Assembly (NCBI RefSeq): GCF_046098205.1
Contig: NZ_JBJURJ010000022.1
Location: 1-64,000, forward strand
Direction: 5' to 3'
Origin: Paenibacillus_AR mesotrionivorans
GTDB lineage: Bacteria > Bacillota > Bacilli > Paenibacillales > NBRC-103111
DNA length: 64,000 bases
The position numbers and the translations under genes are program-made. This document shows, piece after piece, positions 16,679 through 24,438 of this stretch. Below the pieces are notes generated by a model that had not been told where the DNA came from, ran no database searches, and was given only the letters and a program-made list of their open reading frames with translations. Within the stretch, counting starts at the first letter, position 1. Each line of letters begins with the position of its first letter.

Positions 16679-16825
16679 TCAAGGGTTCAGCCGTTCGATA
16701 ACGGGATGAACCCTGCCCCCTCCATCCCGCACCCGGCTTTCCATACCGTCAGGGCCTCCAATGGATGCCTGGTAGATTAGTACAATTACCGCTGTCAGCA
16801 GCAGCACAACCAGCAGTTCCTTCAT
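16679..16825 (-). CDS. Small pilin-like protein, 48 residues
   Basis: This is a short frame: ATG at 16825, stop TGA at 16679-16681. The protein begins MKELLVVLLLTAVIVLIYQA (one membrane helix) and ends with a charged tail RVHPVIERLNP. GGAAGGGGTCGTGTT stands before the ATG, and the neighbours fit closely on both sides (25 and 4 bases), which supports a real gene. It is perhaps a minor pilin of the Tad system. Confidence 0.65.
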   Translation of the reverse strand: MKELLVVLLLTAVIVLIYQASIGGPDGMESRVRDGGGRVHPVIERLNP

Positions 16826-16850
16826 AACACGACCCCTTCCCCTCTGCTCA

Positions 16851-17003
16851 TCACGGCGATATCAAGGAGGTGATCTGCGAGTTAATGGACGAACCCTTGC
16901 CCTCAATTACGGCCTTGGTGCCGGTAGACGGCGCGGTGATTACTGTGGTGAACATCACCACAACCACGATTAACAACATAACGGTCATCAAAATATTGCG
17001 CAT
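16851..17003 (-). CDS. Small Flp-like pilin candidate, 50 residues
   Basis: This 50-residue protein has a hydrophobic stretch at residues 4-24 (ILMTVMLLIVVVVMFTTVIT) and a small polar Ser/Gly-rich tail. ATG at 17003 is chosen because GGAGAGGATTTTTC precedes it; the frame runs 26 codons further upstream into tadC. Small size, hydrophobic N-terminus and position after tadC suggest the structural pilin. It lacks the classical Flp cleavage signature G-x4-EY, so this is tentative. Confidence 0.6.
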   Translation of the reverse strand: MRNILMTVMLLIVVVVMFTTVITAPSTGTKAVIEGKGSSINSQITSLISP

Positions 17004-17038
17004 GAAAAATCCTCTCCATTCATTACGGGTATATGGTC

Positions 17039-17947
17039 TTAATTCAAACCCTGAAACAAACGCTGCCCTTCCTGAACCCAAGGGTATATAAAAATTTGAA
17101 AGGTATACATGATGGGAAGGGCCGCAATGACGAACAGCGCATATGAAGCGGATTCCTTGCGGCTGTCCCGCAGAAGCTCCAAACGCTCCTTGCAGTCATC
17201 CACCCGCCGTCTGAGCAAATTGTAATAGGCTTCATTGTCGTACAGCCTTAAATAATTCAGCGTTTCGGCAAAGCCGTATCCCTCCTCCGTCCCCAACCGG
17301 AGCCGGAAGTGTTCGATAGCCGTTTCCGCATCCTGATACCACTCATTAAGCAAAAGCTGCCAATCCTGCCTGATCAGACGGGTATACGTCATGCAGCGCA
17401 TCAGCTTCCCGTGCAGGGGAAGAGGAGAAGCGGCAAAGTACAGAAGCTGCCGGGAAACGGCGTAAATCTCCTCCATAATAAAATTGGCTCTCCGCTTCTG
17501 TAATTGCTCCAGAAACGGGCGGTCCAGCCACAGACAGAACAGCAGTCCGGCCAGCACAGCCATAACCGCGTAGGGGGATATACTCAAGAGCTGTGCCACC
17601 ACATCCCGCAAAAACCACACCGCCAGCAAAAGCAGGAGAGTAGCCCCCAACGCCGCCCTTCTTCCCAAACGGTACCATACCGGATGTATCCGCAAGCCCG
17701 CAGCCGCCAACAGCTGCCTCCGCTCCGCATCCCGTTCATTCCCGTCCCGTCCCGGCCTAATCCCCAGCAGCAGGGCTAGCCAATCCGGGGGATCAGATTG
17801 AGGTCCGCTCCCCGAACGGGCGCGGAAGCGCATAACCCGGGCAGGTCTGGATATCCCTTTCAGTAAATACAGGAGGGCAGCATAGCAGGTGCATGCCAGC
17901 AGCATAAGCAGCCCCGCCAGCACACCATACATCGTAAGCTGTTCCAT
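17039..17947 (-). CDS. tadC: Tad pilus inner-membrane platform protein TadC
   Basis: This 302-residue type II secretion F-domain family protein has an N-terminal membrane segment (about 5-28), two segments near 90-135 and a C-terminal one (about 268-290). Between them lies the cytoplasmic helical region (NFIMEEIYAVSRQLLYFAAS and on). It pairs with TadB as the platform that couples the TadA motor to pilin extrusion. GGAGGGGGACATGGA precedes the ATG. It lies 15 bases after tadB. Confidence 0.75.
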   Translation of the reverse strand: MEQLTMYGVLAGLLMLLACTCYAALLYLLKGISRPARVMRFRARSGSGPQSDPPDWLALLLGIRPGRDGNERDAERRQLLAAAGLRIHPVWYRLGRRAALGATLLLLLAVWFLRDVVAQLLSISPYAVMAVLAGLLFCLWLDRPFLEQLQKRRANFIMEEIYAVSRQLLYFAASPLPLHGKLMRCMTYTRLIRQDWQLLLNEWYQDAETAIEHFRLRLGTEEGYGFAETLNYLRLYDNEAYYNLLRRRVDDCKERLELLRDSRKESASYALFVIAALPIMYTFQIFIYPWVQEGQRLFQGLN

Positions 17948-17962
17948 TCCATGTCCCCCTCC

Positions 17963-18889
17963 TTACACACGCCTGATGGACAAATAAATCCCCATCAAAA
18001 GCGAGCCGAACATCAGCACAACCGCATTAAGGAGCATGTTTTTGCCCTCGGAGCTGTAAAAGTAAAAGCGGACAGAATTTTCATAGTTGAGCTTCAGGTT
18101 TACACCCATAAACAGCGCCAGAAAAAATGCGGGTGAAAAGCTGGCCAGCCGGATCTCCAATAGACGGTTCCGGGCACGCTGATCAAAAAGCTGGGCCCGG
18201 CGCATATCATCGATGAGCTCCTTCAAGCCCGAGGCCATATTCAAGCCCTCCTGCAGACCCAGCCGCATCAGATTGGCGAAATAATGGGCCCAGATATGTC
18301 CATGCTCCAGCTCAAAAATACGCAGAGCATCCTCCGGCTCCCTGCCTGCCGAAAGATTCCGCTGCAGCTGCTGGAAGCTGGGCTTCACGGAATAGGCCAG
18401 CCGGTCCTCGGCAATTACAGCCTGCAGCACATTGCGGAGATTGGGATGCTCCGTCAGCAAAAGCTGCTGGTAAAACACCTCGGCGGCAGGTAAAAACTGC
18501 AGCCGGGTGCGGAGTTGCCGGGAAAGCAGCTTAATCCTGAGTACCAGGTATGGTGCAATTCCGCAGACCGGCCCCAACACCGCCACTCCTTTCAGACTCT
18601 GGAAGAAAAACACGCCCAGAATGATCCCAGTCAATAACAGAAGCAAACAACAGGTGACAAATGCGCTTACAGACGGGAAGAAGCGGGTCACCTCCATCAT
18701 GTCCTGAAGATGCCGACGGAAGGGGAGCCGGTGGAAGAACCGTTCTGCGGCAATTTTTTCTTTGCCGGAGGACAGCCGCGAACGGGCGGCATGCCGGTTT
18801 CCTACAACCAGCGCAAGACGCCGCAGCGTAATGAACAGCAGCATAAACAATAAGAGTGAAAGCGAACCCTGCAGGCTGGTCAGAAGCAC
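17963..18889 (-). CDS. tadB: Tad pilus inner-membrane platform protein TadB
   Basis: This 308-residue T2SS-F-like protein has membrane segments at about 8-25, 72-92, 93-110 and 258-300. The cytoplasmic part includes EVFYQQLLLTEHPNLRNVLQ and GLQEGLNMASGLKELIDDMR. GTG at 18889 is chosen because GGGAGGAATGAACCG precedes it; the frame is open 47 codons further upstream inside tadA. It overlaps the tadA stop by 10 bases. The platform partner of TadC. Confidence 0.8.
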   Translation of the reverse strand: MLLTSLQGSLSLLLFMLLFITLRRLALVVGNRHAARSRLSSGKEKIAAERFFHRLPFRRHLQDMMEVTRFFPSVSAFVTCCLLLLLTGIILGVFFFQSLKGVAVLGPVCGIAPYLVLRIKLLSRQLRTRLQFLPAAEVFYQQLLLTEHPNLRNVLQAVIAEDRLAYSVKPSFQQLQRNLSAGREPEDALRIFELEHGHIWAHYFANLMRLGLQEGLNMASGLKELIDDMRRAQLFDQRARNRLLEIRLASFSPAFFLALFMGVNLKLNYENSVRFYFYSSEGKNMLLNAVVLMFGSLLMGIYLSIRRV

Positions 18890-20295
18890 CGGTTCATTCC
18901 TCCCTTCTCCCGGAGCCGCTCCAGCTTGGCATACCCCTCCGGGTCGGCCTGCCGGATTCGCTCCCTGGACCGTTGGGACAGCCCAAGCGGGTACTGCCAA
19001 CTCCCGGCAGCGGGATCGTACCGGACCCAATCGCTGACCGTAACAGCCCCTTCGGCAAAGGAAAACTCACCGATACGGGTAATCCGGCGTTTCCCGTTAA
19101 CCAACGCCATCTCGATTCCGATCTGGGTGACATATTGGGCAATCCGCCGGACCAGCCTGGCCGGCTCCATAGCCCGGTTCTCCATCAGGCACATATCCGC
19201 TATGGCGTCCGGCGCATCCTCCAGGGCACTGGCATGGACGGTGGTCATGCTGCCCTCATGGCCCCGGGTGCAGGCCCGGACATACAGAGCGGCATCCTGA
19301 TCCCGGATTTCCGCATGGATGATCCGTTTGGGGGATTGCCGGAGAGCCAGCTTAAACGCCTGTGCGCCGTCATGCCGGGGATCATCCTCGTTGATTTCGT
19401 ATTCCACACAATTCTTTTGCGGAAAGTCCCGCTTGATCCGCAGCTCGTACCGGGATTCGATGGTTACCAGCCGCTCATGGTCGGGCATCTCCCGGATCAG
19501 CGCCTTGATAAGGGTGGTTTTGCCCGAATTGGTGGAGCCGGTAATCACCAGATTGAAGGAGGCCCGCACCAATATCCGCATTAGCTCCGCCACCTCCTCC
19601 GGGAGTGTTCCGGTTTCAGGCCGGGACAATTCCTCCAGGTCGAACAGGGCTTGGGAATAAAACCGGATAGTCAGCGTAGGAGACGAGGTAAAGCCCATGC
19701 CCGTCATGGTGACCCGCGCCCCGTCCAGCAGGGTGACCTCCGCCCATTTTTTGCGGACATGGAGGGAGTCGCCGTTAAACAACACCAGATTCTGCTGCAG
19801 ACGCTCCAGCTCCTTGGCAGATTGAAGCTTCACCGGCGATAGGGCGGGGTTTCCCTGCCGCACCTCAAATATCTGCTCGCCGATGACCTGAATCTCCTCC
19901 AGCCCGGACCTGTGGCGAAGCACCGTGTCCAGGACATTCCACCCGATCACCTCCGCAAAAGCAGCCTCGGCGAGGCTGGTGTACCGGGTGGAGGGCGGCG
20001 GCGGGCGGTGGATTCTTTTCTTGGCCAAAAGATCCACAATCATGCCCATAATAGCCCGGCGGGCAGGCTCGTAGCCGATGACAGCCCTGTTCAGGGTATC
20101 CGTGTAGATCCGGCGCTCCTCCTCCGTTTTCCCCCGGGGGGCCGCCAGCTCCTTGCGGATCTCGTCCATCAACACCCGGAACCAGCTGTCCTCCCCTTCC
20201 TGGCCGGGAGACCCGCCTCCGCTCCTGCGGCTTTTTTCCTCCTCCAGTTGGCGTCGTTTGTCCGCATAGGAGAGGACTGAAAACCGTTGTTCCAT
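18880..20295 (-). CDS. tadA: Tad pilus assembly ATPase TadA (CpaF family)
   Basis: This 471-residue secretion ATPase has a helical N-terminal domain and a RecA-like core. Walker A is GSTNSGKTTLIKAL (about 305-320), the Asp box contains VTIESRYELRIKRDFPQKNC, Walker B is KRIIHAEIRDQDA and the His box is CTRGHEGSMTTVHA. It powers pilus extension. ATG at 20295 follows AAGGAGGTTAAT and gives the start MEQRFSVLSY; the frame is open 65 codons further upstream. It is the central gene of the cpaB-tadZ-tadABC operon. Confidence 0.92.
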   Translation of the reverse strand: MEQRFSVLSYADKRRQLEEEKSRRSGGGSPGQEGEDSWFRVLMDEIRKELAAPRGKTEEERRIYTDTLNRAVIGYEPARRAIMGMIVDLLAKKRIHRPPPPSTRYTSLAEAAFAEVIGWNVLDTVLRHRSGLEEIQVIGEQIFEVRQGNPALSPVKLQSAKELERLQQNLVLFNGDSLHVRKKWAEVTLLDGARVTMTGMGFTSSPTLTIRFYSQALFDLEELSRPETGTLPEEVAELMRILVRASFNLVITGSTNSGKTTLIKALIREMPDHERLVTIESRYELRIKRDFPQKNCVEYEINEDDPRHDGAQAFKLALRQSPKRIIHAEIRDQDAALYVRACTRGHEGSMTTVHASALEDAPDAIADMCLMENRAMEPARLVRRIAQYVTQIGIEMALVNGKRRITRIGEFSFAEGAVTVSDWVRYDPAAGSWQYPLGLSQRSRERIRQADPEGYAKLERLREKGGMNRCF

Positions 20296-20341
20296 ATTAA
20301 CCTCCTTATAGGGAACCGCAGCATGGGCTGCAGTCTCATAT

Positions 20342-21193
20342 TCATTGGTTCCTGCGTGGGGTCCGCCCTCCCAGGAAAAGCCGGCTTTGCCGTCCGAGCA
20401 AAGCCCATATCCCTTCCCCAGAAGCCGGCTCCTTGGGGGAGACCCCCAGCTCAGCGCACAGGGACAGAAGCGCCTGGGTAATCCCATCATTGCCGCCGAT
20501 ATATTCAGCCAGCCTGCCCTGGCCCAGCAGCCGCCTGAGCTCCGGGTCCGCCTTCACCACAGCCGCAAGACGCATGCCCGTTTCCTTGGCCGCATCCTGC
20601 GGGGTCAGGCCGTCGCTGCGGTTATGCTGTGTGACCGCCAGCAGGAACTGTTCGGAGCTCACACCGAACATGGGGGCCATCTGCTTTAGGCCACGGTTTA
20701 CGTCCTCCTGGAAATGCCCCAGCTCCGTGGATGTGACCAGAATACGTTCATCCGCCTGCATCAGCGCTGCAAGCGTGGCGGCGTTATCCCAATAGGCATT
20801 GACTTCCACCACACATCGCGGAAAACACTGCGTGGCGATGTCCAGCAGATGGCTGATATCCTCCGGCTGAAAAAACTCCGCCTGCTCCCGCTGGAGCGAG
20901 CCAAACAGAACGTGAACACCTGGTACTCCCTTAACCTGTACCATGCGGGACTTCAGGAAACCGGGGGTCAATCCCCCGGAGCGCATTTCCGCCCGGATCT
21001 GGTCCACCCCGGGTGGGCAAGGATCTAAACCCGCATAATGGTGCAGCTTTGAGCTTTTCAAATTCAGGCATAGATGCCCCACCGGTTCGCCTGACAGCCG
21101 GGCCAGCAGGACCGCAGTGCCAAAGGCCACTACCGTGGTCCCGATATTGGGGGTGGAGCCGGTAAACACAATCAGCTTCCCGTTTCCGTTCAT
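20342..21193 (-). CDS. tadZ: TadZ/CpaE-like ParA-family protein with degenerate P-loop
   Basis: This 283-residue protein has a MinD/ParA-like start MNGNGKLIVFTGSTPNIGTT. The usual deviant Walker A (KGGxGKT) is degenerate: the signature and catalytic Lys are not present in GSTPNIGTTV. Later segments (CVVEVNAYWDNAATLAALMQ, ERILVTSTELGHFQEDVNRG) fit the CpaE/TadZ fold. TadZ proteins localise Tad machines at the pole or membrane and often have weak or no ATPase activity. ATG at 21193 follows GGAGGAAGGAGGAGAGAAGCC and overlaps the cpaB stop by four bases. Confidence 0.72.
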   Translation of the reverse strand: MNGNGKLIVFTGSTPNIGTTVVAFGTAVLLARLSGEPVGHLCLNLKSSKLHHYAGLDPCPPGVDQIRAEMRSGGLTPGFLKSRMVQVKGVPGVHVLFGSLQREQAEFFQPEDISHLLDIATQCFPRCVVEVNAYWDNAATLAALMQADERILVTSTELGHFQEDVNRGLKQMAPMFGVSSEQFLLAVTQHNRSDGLTPQDAAKETGMRLAAVVKADPELRRLLGQGRLAEYIGGNDGITQALLSLCAELGVSPKEPASGEGIWALLGRQSRLFLGGRTPRRNQ

Positions 21194-21906
21194 GGCTTCT
21201 CTCCTCCTTCCTCCTCCGGCTTGGATGCGGACAGGAAGGCGATTACCAGCTTGTTCTGCTTCGTTCCGCAGGCTTCGTCGATCACGCGCCATTGGTCCTC
21301 GGTCAGGTTCAAATTCAGCTGCTCCGCCTTACCATTGGCATCCCTACGGGAGGTATACAGCTTCTCCTTGTCGTTATTCACCTTGGCGATAATGCTCGGC
21401 TCCTTGGGATCATCCACCTCCGTATTGGCGGAGGACTTGATGGAGGCCACCGTTACCGCCTCCTCCAGCAGGCGGACCGTGCCGCTTTTGCCGGTAGCAT
21501 AAACCGCCACCTGGTCCCCCGCCCGGATTCCTCCCGGAATGGACAGCACATATTCCTTGGGGACGGGAAAGGTGGCTTGTCCGGGAGCGGGCAGCAGGGA
21601 AAACCGGTCTATCTTCCAATCCAGGATTGGCTCACGTGTTCCCAGGGGAACCAGCGCCCATTTGCCCACAGCGGACTCCACCGTCTCGAGCATGCCTGGA
21701 CGCAGCCCGCTTTTGACAACGGTGACCAGCTCCAGCATCCCTGCCTCCAGCCGGGTTCCGGCGGGAATAAAATCCTTCGGGGCTACAATGCGCACCGTTT
21801 GCTGCAGCTCCACCTGCCGGATTAAAATCATGTACACACCGTAGACCAACAGCACTGCCAGCAATCCCGCCACAAGGCTGTAGCCTAAATTTCTTCTTCT
21901 GGTCAA
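21190..21906 (-). CDS. cpaB: CpaB/RcpC-like SAF-domain pilus assembly protein
   Basis: This 238-residue protein has one N-terminal membrane segment (about 9-28), then a SAF domain (about 38-105; IVAPKDFIPAGTRLEAGMLE and on) and an RcpC-like C-terminal domain. It is the first gene of the Tad operon, as cpaB often is. The TTG at 21906 is preferred because AAAGGAGAGGGAGCG stands directly before it; the frame is open 32 codons further, through a terminator-like hairpin and without a ribosome site. In Gram-positive Tad systems this protein acts on the outer face of the membrane. Confidence 0.8.
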   Translation of the reverse strand: MTRRRNLGYSLVAGLLAVLLVYGVYMILIRQVELQQTVRIVAPKDFIPAGTRLEAGMLELVTVVKSGLRPGMLETVESAVGKWALVPLGTREPILDWKIDRFSLLPAPGQATFPVPKEYVLSIPGGIRAGDQVAVYATGKSGTVRLLEEAVTVASIKSSANTEVDDPKEPSIIAKVNNDKEKLYTSRRDANGKAEQLNLNLTEDQWRVIDEACGTKQNKLVIAFLSASKPEEEGGEKP

Positions 21907-21931
21907 CGCTCCCTCTCCTTTATGCCGGACG

Positions 21932-21973
21932 AAAAAAAGGACGCAAACCGGGGAAATTCCCAAGTTTGCGTCC
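21932..21973 (-). terminator. Strong terminator hairpin directly upstream of cpaB
   Basis: On the minus strand GGACGCAAAC pairs perfectly with GTTTGCGTCC, with a further GGGAA/TTCCC pairing inside, followed by TTTTTTT. It lies 25 bases before the cpaB start and 84 bases after the stop of the NlpC/P60 reading frame. It may end the upstream transcript or attenuate the Tad transcript. Confidence 0.85.
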
Positions 21974-22010
21974 TTCGCAAAACTAATGATCCGTTTATTC
22001 AAGTGAGGTT

Positions 22011-22040
22011 ATCTTATCAGACATGCCCGGAATACGTCAA
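22011..22040 (-). promoter_or_regulatory. Candidate sigma-A promoter for the Tad operon
   Basis: The minus strand shows TTGACG (22035-22040), an 18-base spacer and TAAGAT (22011-22016). It lies upstream of the terminator hairpin at 21932-21973, so a transcript from it must pass that hairpin to reach cpaB. Confidence 0.4.
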
Positions 22041-22056
22041 GTAAATATTTACAGTA

Positions 22057-23006
22057 TTACCGGATAAAGCTTCCGCCGTATAGGTAGCGGTATGCCCAGG
22101 TTTTCCCCTCGATGGTGTCGATGCGCACTCCGCCGGATTCGGGCGAATAGGTATGCAGCATCTGGCCGTCGCCCAGGTAGATGGCCACATGGGTCACTTC
22201 CTCGGTCATGGGATTGACATTGGCATAGTCCGAGGCTTTGGAGCCGGCGTAGGACATAAAGAACATCAGATCGCCGCGTTTGAGATTCTTCCAATCCATC
22301 TCAATTCCGCCCAGCTCCTGGACGTATGCAGCCTGACCGCGGGAGTCGGCAGGAATGGCAGTGCGGTCACATTCCAGAAGGCCTGCAGCACAAAGTCAGA
22401 GCAGTCAAAGGTGGTAATGTCAAACCGGGTGGAGCCGAACTCATAAGGCGTGCCCATATACTTCATGCCTTCAGCGATAAAGGCTTCAATCAGGTCCGAC
22501 TTGCTCAGCTTCATTTTGTAGACGTTGGTATTCAGCTTTATGTATTTGGTGCCGGCGCTGGCATACCCCTCGACACCTGCGGCATCTCTGACTTTAAACC
22601 AGCTGTCATTGGCCTTCTCCAGAACCAGCAGCTCTTCGCCCTTCGTGAGCATACGGACAACATCGCCTGAGGTGGAAGGGGCTTTTCTCATATTCACACC
22701 GTAAATGACTTCTGCGTTACTGGTGATCTCTATGTATTTGTCACTGGCGGAGACAAAACCTTGTTGGCCGTTCTGATCCTCAATCCGGTACCAGTAGGGG
22801 TTTATTTCATCCAGGACCTTAACTGTTTCGTTTTTCTTGAGCAGCCGGTAGAGCGTACTTGAGGTTGAAGGCTGGGACCGGAAGCTGACGCCAGCGATTA
22901 CCTTGCCCTTCGTGGGGACCTCGTCCTCGGCGGCTGCTGCGGTGAGGGGAAGAAGCATAATGAGGAAGGTGACGGCAAGAAGCAGAGACAGGGTGCGTTT
23001 CATCAT
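22057..23006 (-). pseudogene. SH3-SH3-NlpC/P60 cell-wall hydrolase, frameshifted
   Basis: The first frame (23006 down to 22266) encodes a signal peptide (1-26) and two bacterial SH3 domains (about 34-95 and 98-157). It then begins an NlpC/P60 domain with the catalytic Cys in FDCSDFVLQAFW. It leaves the family pattern after NVTALP. The rest continues in another frame: IPADSRGQAAYVQELGG, then MDWKNLKRGDLMFFMSYAGS, the catalytic His in EVTHVAIYLGDGQML and the end at 22057. The break is near 22350-22362; one missing base after CTGCC would restore the enzyme. GGAGGGTTCCAC precedes the ATG pair at 23006/23003. It is a peptidoglycan D,L-endopeptidase by family. The cause is either a real recent mutation or a sequence error. 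Confidence 0.85.
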
Positions 23007-23040
23007 GTGGAACCCTCCATTAGGTATAATGTCGAAGTCA

Positions 23041-23182
23041 TCGAAAGAGCACTCTTCCGGCCGAAAGAGTGCCCCTGAGGGTATCTTCTGTTCGGCAGCT
23101 GGCAGGCATTCCGCTTAAGCGGGGCAGCCCCTGTAGCTTTGCGTCACCGGCTTTCGCCGGGTTTGCCTTTATCGGAAAACCG
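23041..23182 (-). promoter_or_regulatory. c-di-GMP-I (GEMM) riboswitch with terminator platform
   Basis: The minus strand carries the GEMM core: AAAGGCAAACC, stem CGGC-GAAA-GCCG, then GTGACGCAAAGCTACAGG and a second arm ending GCCTGCCAGCTGCCG (aptamer about 23088-23182). Downstream, GCACTCTT pairs with AAGAGTGC (23049-23072), followed by TCTTTCG, a terminator-like platform. The GAAA tetraloop and GACGCAAAGC are the conserved features of the class. It leads into the SH3-NlpC/P60 gene, whose start is about 35 bases further. Whether c-di-GMP turns the gene on or off cannot be told by eye. Confidence 0.85.
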
Positions 23183-23206
23183 GGTCGTCGATGTCTTCGT
23201 AATCCC

Positions 23207-23234
23207 ATTATAAATTGAGGGGGTACTTGTCGAA
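23207..23234 (-). promoter_or_regulatory. Candidate promoter of the riboswitch transcript
   Basis: The minus strand shows TATAAT (23207-23212) with TTCGAC 16 bases upstream (23229-23234). The -10 is perfect and the -35 poor. It lies just upstream of the aptamer. Confidence 0.45.
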
Positions 23235-23282
23235 TATAGAGCAACAGACTCGATTTATGTCATTTCCTTCATGCCCCGGTAC

Positions 23283-24227
23283 CTATTGACACACTGAAAA
23301 ATTTTGGAAACTTTGTGGTGCTTTAGCCTCCGGTGGATTCAACTCCTCCTGCCTACCCGCCGTATCAAACAGCATCTTCTTGCGGAATTCATTAGGGGAG
23401 CATGCCTTGAATTTGCGGAACATCTTGTAGAAGTGGGCCATGTTGGACATCCCCACCTCTTCCCCGATCTGGGAAATGCTCAGATCCTTGGTAAGCAGCA
23501 GCCGCTCGGCCCGCCTGATTTTTTTGAGGGTAATATAATCCACGAAGGAAATCCCCATGGTTTTTTTGAAATACTTCACAAAATAATGGTAGCTCATATT
23601 AGCCAGCTTGCAGGCTTCCTCCACCTGGAGCTTGTCGCTCAAGTGTATATCGATGTAATCCAGAACCGGACGCAGCCGGATAATGTCGGAATTCTCCCGG
23701 GACGGGATGACCTTCCGTGAATCCGCGCGGAGCAAAGATAGAATGATCTGCTTGATCTGGATGCTGATGGCGATTTCGTAGCCGTCCTGCTTGGCCAGAA
23801 ATTCCTCGTTGATGGATTGGATGCAGCGGGCAACCGTCTGCCGTACCTCATGGTTTTCCTGGAATATGTAATTCAGCCTGCTAAGAGGGACGGAAGGATC
23901 GGCAAAGTAGCGGTAATAAGGCAAACCGCTGTTTTCCAGATGCTCCTGGATATCAAATTGAAACACCAGATAAGAGCCGTTGTCGCAGGGATAATCCGTG
24001 TGCAGCTCATTAGACCCGATAAGAATCAGCTCTCCGGGCTGCAGGACAACGGGGGTTTCGTTGAGATAGAAGCCGTAGCGCCCCTGGAGCATCAGAATCA
24101 GCTCGATTTCCTTATGGTAATGCCAGCGCGTCACCTTCTGGTACGGCTGGCAGGAACGGACGGCATCAAAAATTTTCACCGCCAAAAATGGATGCTGGTA
24201 CTGTATATTTTCCCGAATAGATTCCAT
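23283..24227 (-). CDS. AraC-family transcriptional regulator with cupin domain
   Basis: This 314-residue protein has an N-terminal cupin-like ligand domain (about 15-110; HYHKEIELILMLQGRYGFYL and LQPGELILIGSNELH) and a C-terminal AraC double helix-turn-helix (about 195-290). The second motif contains SISQIGEEVGMSNMAHFYKM and FRKFKACSPNEFRK. Such regulators usually control sugar uptake or catabolism, but no transporter or enzyme is adjacent. ATG at 24227 follows GCGGAGGCGCTT; the frame is open 41 codons upstream without a better site. Confidence 0.85.
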   Translation of the reverse strand: MESIRENIQYQHPFLAVKIFDAVRSCQPYQKVTRWHYHKEIELILMLQGRYGFYLNETPVVLQPGELILIGSNELHTDYPCDNGSYLVFQFDIQEHLENSGLPYYRYFADPSVPLSRLNYIFQENHEVRQTVARCIQSINEEFLAKQDGYEIAISIQIKQIILSLLRADSRKVIPSRENSDIIRLRPVLDYIDIHLSDKLQVEEACKLANMSYHYFVKYFKKTMGISFVDYITLKKIRRAERLLLTKDLSISQIGEEVGMSNMAHFYKMFRKFKACSPNEFRKKMLFDTAGRQEELNPPEAKAPQSFQNFSVCQ

Positions 24228-24438
24228 AAGCGCCTCCGCATTCAAACCCTGTTGTTCTTTATTGTAACATAAGCATCCTGCGGAATAATACGGAGAAGCC
24301 TGAAGCGTTTTCTTTTCTGCCCTGCATTGTCCATTTTCCAGGAAATGCACAAGAATGTCCGTTCTCTTCCTCCCGGAAGCCTGCTATAATTAGAGCATGA
24401 CAGACTATTACGGAAGAGCAATAAGCGGAGGACAGCGT

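Noticed and set aside
21932..21973. Second c-di-GMP riboswitch before cpaB, suggested by GGACGCAAAC
   Set aside because: The sequence is a simple perfect stem with a T-run. The GAAA-loop arm and the second arm of the aptamer are absent.
21907..22002. Longer cpaB protein or leader peptide starting at TTG 22002
   Set aside because: There is no ribosome site, and the frame runs through the terminator hairpin; the TTG at 21906 has a strong site.
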